The position numbers were made by a program, and so were the translations under genes. A DNA stretch of 64,000 nt from Actinosynnema sp. ALI-1.44 (GTDB lineage Bacteria; Actinomycetota; Actinomycetes; Mycobacteriales; Pseudonocardiaceae): NCBI RefSeq assembly GCF_001984155.1, contig NZ_MTQO01000048.1:186001-250000 (forward strand), read 5' to 3'. The notes under the pieces were generated by a model, which ran no database searches, was not told the origin of the DNA, and saw nothing but the letters and a program-made list of their open reading frames with translations. Positions 61,879 to 64,000 of the stretch are shown here, in pieces. The first letter of the stretch is position 1. Each line of letters opens with the position of its first letter.

Positions 61879-64000
61879 GTGATCTTCGGGCGGTCGGCGC
61901 AACGGGCTCGGATCGACGGCCTGCTTGCCGCCGCCCGAAGCGGAACCGGCGGGGCACTGGTGATCCGTGGCGAGGCGGGGATCGGCAAGACCGCTCTGGT
62001 CGACCACGCCGCTGCGAGCAGCGCCGGCCTGAGGGTGCTGCGCGGAGTGGGGATCGAGTCGGAGGTCGAGGTTCCGTTCGCCGGGCTGCACCTGTTGCTG
62101 CACCCGTACTTGGACAACGTCGACGCGCTGCCGAGGCCGCAGGGCACGGCGTTGCGGGCCGCCTTCGGGCTCGTCGACGCCGGCACCGTCGAGCGGTTCC
62201 TGATCGGCGCAGCCACTCTGTCGCTGCTGTCCGAACTGGCCGGTGACGGGCCACTGGTCTGCCTGATCGACGACGCCCAGTGGTTCGACCGGGCATCCGC
62301 GGACGCTCTGCTGTTCGCCGCCAGGCGGCTGCGGCAGGAGCCGGTGGCGATGCTGTTCGCCGTCCGGGACGGGACGGGGAGTTTCCCGGCCGAGGGCATC
62401 GACACGGTCGTACTGCCCGCCCTGGACCGCGACAGCGCCATCGCCATGCTCAACGAGCACGCGTGCGGCCTGGCCAGCGCCACCAGGGCCCGGATCCTCG
62501 CTGAGGCGAGGGGCAACCCGCTGGCCATCATCGAGTTCACCACGGCACTCACCGACCGGCGCCACGGCGGCGAACACGGGGGCGAACACGGCTGGTCCTT
62601 GCCCGTGGCGCCGCTCCCGGTCGCCACACAGGTACAGGAAGCCTTCCGGGCTCGCATCGGTGAGCTGCCCGAGCCGACACAGCGGCTGCTGGTGCTGGTC
62701 GCGGCCGACGACACCGCAGACCTCACTGTGCTGTTGAGCGCCGCGCAACGCCTCGGGCTGACCGCCGCGGACCTGGAACCGGCCGAGAAGTCGTCCCTGC
62801 TCACCCTGTCGGCCCACACAGTCGCGTTCCGGCACCCGTTGATCCGGGCCGCCGCCCATCAAGGCGCTCCGCGCGGCTGGCAACTCGCCGCGCACCAGGC
62901 GCTGGCCGACAGCTTGACCAGCGACCAGTACGCCGACCGTCGCGCATGGCACCTGGCTGCCGCCGCCACGGCACCGGACGAACACGCGGCGTACGCGCTC
63001 GAACAGGCCGCTCTGCGGGCGGGGCAGCGGGGCGGGGCGGCTGCCGTCGCGATCGCGCTCGAACGCGCCGCCCAACTCAGCGCCGACCCGGACGTGCGGG
63101 CACGGCGGCAGGTGGACGCCGCCAGAGCCGCCTACAACGTCAGCTGGCTCGACCGGGCCGCCGCACTCGCCTCGGCCGCCGCCGACGTCAGCGCCGACGC
63201 GTCCTTACAGGCGGAAGCCGCGTGGATCCGGGCGCAGGTGGCGTACGAACGCGACACCCCTGCGGCAGCCGCCGCGCTGATGCTGGACGGCACCGCTCCC
63301 ATTGTCGGTACCCACCCCGAACAGGCCGTGTCCATCCTCACCGACGCGATCGGGTGCGCCAAAGACGCCTGCGCACACCCCCTGATTGACCAGGCCGCAC
63401 AACTACTCGCAACGGTGTCGCTACCACCACGCTCCGCGTTGCGGCCAGTGGTCGACGGCATGCTCGGATTGGGCGACTTGTTCGCGGGCGACACCCGATC
63501 GGCCGTTACCAGAATGCGAAAGCTGGTGGAGACCGCCAGGGGCGGACACGTCCACGGCATGGTCGAACGGCTTCTCGCCGGATACCTGGCCCTCATCGTC
63601 GCCGACGACCAAGCCGCGACCGACGTGCTCGGCGCACTGGCCGCCGACGCCCGCCACCAGGGCGCGCTGGGCTGGCTGCCCTACGCCCTGGAGCCGCTGG
63701 CCATCGCCCAACTGCTTCGCGGCCGATTCCGCGACGCGGGGACCACCGTGGCCGAGGCCATGGCGGTGTCCGCCGATCTCGGTCAGGAAACCCAGGCCCT
63801 GATCATGACCGCCATCCCCGCCTGGCTGGCCGCGGTCGCGGGCGACGCGGGCACCTGCCGTTCGCACGCCGAGATCATGCTCGGCAACGAGGCAAGGCAC
63901 CCCACCAACGCCGCCATGGCCACCTGGGCGCTCGGCCTGCTCGATCTCGGCCGCGGCCAGTTCGACACGGCGACCGACTCCTTCGAGGCGGTGTGCGCCG
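61879..64000 (+). CDS. LuxR-type large ATP-binding (LAL) regulator, C-terminus outside window
   Basis: From GTG 61879 the frame is open to the window end (707 codons and more). Residues 1-180 carry an AAA/STAND ATPase: FGRSAQRARIDGLLAAARSG at the start, Walker A GEAGIGKT (31-38, Lys37), Walker B VCLIDDAQWFD (Asp131-Asp132). Alpha-helical repeat-like segments follow. LAL proteins end in a LuxR helix-turn-helix; it would lie beyond this window, so the assignment rests on the ATPase part. They often activate secondary metabolism or carbohydrate genes. Confidence 0.85.
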   Translation, partial: MIFGRSAQRARIDGLLAAARSGTGGALVIRGEAGIGKTALVDHAAASSAGLRVLRGVGIESEVEVPFAGLHLLLHPYLDNVDALPRPQGTALRAAFGLVDAGTVERFLIGAATLSLLSELAGDGPLVCLIDDAQWFDRASADALLFAARRLRQEPVAMLFAVRDGTGSFPAEGIDTVVLPALDRDSAIAMLNEHACGLASATRARILAEARGNPLAIIEFTTALTDRRHGGEHGGEHGWSLPVAPLPVATQVQEAFRARIGELPEPTQRLLVLVAADDTADLTVLLSAAQRLGLTAADLEPAEKSSLLTLSAHTVAFRHPLIRAAAHQGAPRGWQLAAHQALADSLTSDQYADRRAWHLAAAATAPDEHAAYALEQAALRAGQRGGAAAVAIALERAAQLSADPDVRARRQVDAARAAYNVSWLDRAAALASAAADVSADASLQAEAAWIRAQVAYERDTPAAAAALMLDGTAPIVGTHPEQAVSILTDAIGCAKDACAHPLIDQAAQLLATVSLPPRSALRPVVDGMLGLGDLFAGDTRSAVTRMRKLVETARGGHVHGMVERLLAGYLALIVADDQAATDVLGALAADARHQGALGWLPYALEPLAIAQLLRGRFRDAGTTVAEAMAVSADLGQETQALIMTAIPAWLAAVAGDAGTCRSHAEIMLGNEARHPTNAAMATWALGLLDLGRGQFDTATDSFEAVCA

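Noticed and set aside
61863-63802. Several separate plus-strand ORFs at the window end
   Set aside because: They are other-frame fragments over a single open frame from 61879 that encodes the LuxR-type ATPase.

Overview
The window looks like chromosome from a high-GC actinomycete, most likely a member of the Pseudonocardiaceae or a close relative such as Kibdelosporangium or Amycolatopsis (inference). The reasons are the strong G/C third-position bias, frequent GTG/TTG starts, a CvnABCD conservon, a DUF5753/DUF397 pair, an actinobacterial XPB helicase, an Rpf gene behind a c-di-AMP-type riboswitch, and a HelD/HelR-type RNA polymerase recycling motor. No tRNA, rRNA, CRISPR array, transposase or phage module was found. 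The window opens in the last codons of one gene and closes inside a large LuxR-type regulator.

Layout. 0-10 kb: cold-shock protein, HAD phosphatases, then a TetR / R2lox Mn-Fe oxidase / Nramp cassette, an acyl-CoA synthetase, a metallophosphatase and a DUF1444-like protein. 10-14 kb: a MarR and HTH-TOBE regulator pair divergent from a DHA2 efflux pump, and a TetR/hydrolase operon with its operator. 14-18 kb: MoaD, Rpf with a CRP-like site and riboswitch, a MoaB-MoaE fusion, and an ACT-domain malic enzyme. 18-24 kb: a helicase-associated WYL protein, an intact patatin beside a decayed one, an amidohydrolase, and a WhiJ-like DUF5753/DUF397 pair. 24-30 kb: conservon cvnABCD. 30-36 kb: a 1.4-kb non-coding stretch, then a NitT/TauT-type ABC transporter with two binding lipoproteins. 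36-41 kb: a DUF4253 gene with a perfect LexA box, a large repeat hairpin, XPB, an LppU-like protein, a YCII protein, a SigJ-like sigma factor and a PPOX enzyme. 41-53 kb: a molybdenum hydroxylase region (coxSLMG on +; xdhC-coxE-coxD on -) around a CapA lipoprotein and a secreted peptidase/beta-lactamase fusion. 53-56 kb: PspC, a papain-like protein lacking its catalytic Cys, an ECF sigma factor and its partner. 56-64 kb: HelD/HelR, a TetR/SDR divergon, small stress-type enzymes and the truncated LuxR-type ATPase.

How the parts fit. Molybdenum is a recurring theme: a TOBE regulator, MoaD, MoaB-MoaE and a MoCo hydroxylase with its XdhC/CoxD/CoxE maturation factors. A second theme is local transcription control. 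Several regulator genes sit beside clear inverted-repeat operators (MarR at 11131, TetR at 14082, TetR at 59551/59604), and the cox operon carries a perfect 24-bp palindrome. The most unusual loci are the R2lox-Nramp cassette, the Cys-to-Ser papain-fold protein beside an ECF sigma pair, the peptidase/beta-lactamase fusion, the LexA-boxed DUF4253 gene, and a dispersed 23-bp intergenic repeat that forms a 29-bp-stem hairpin.
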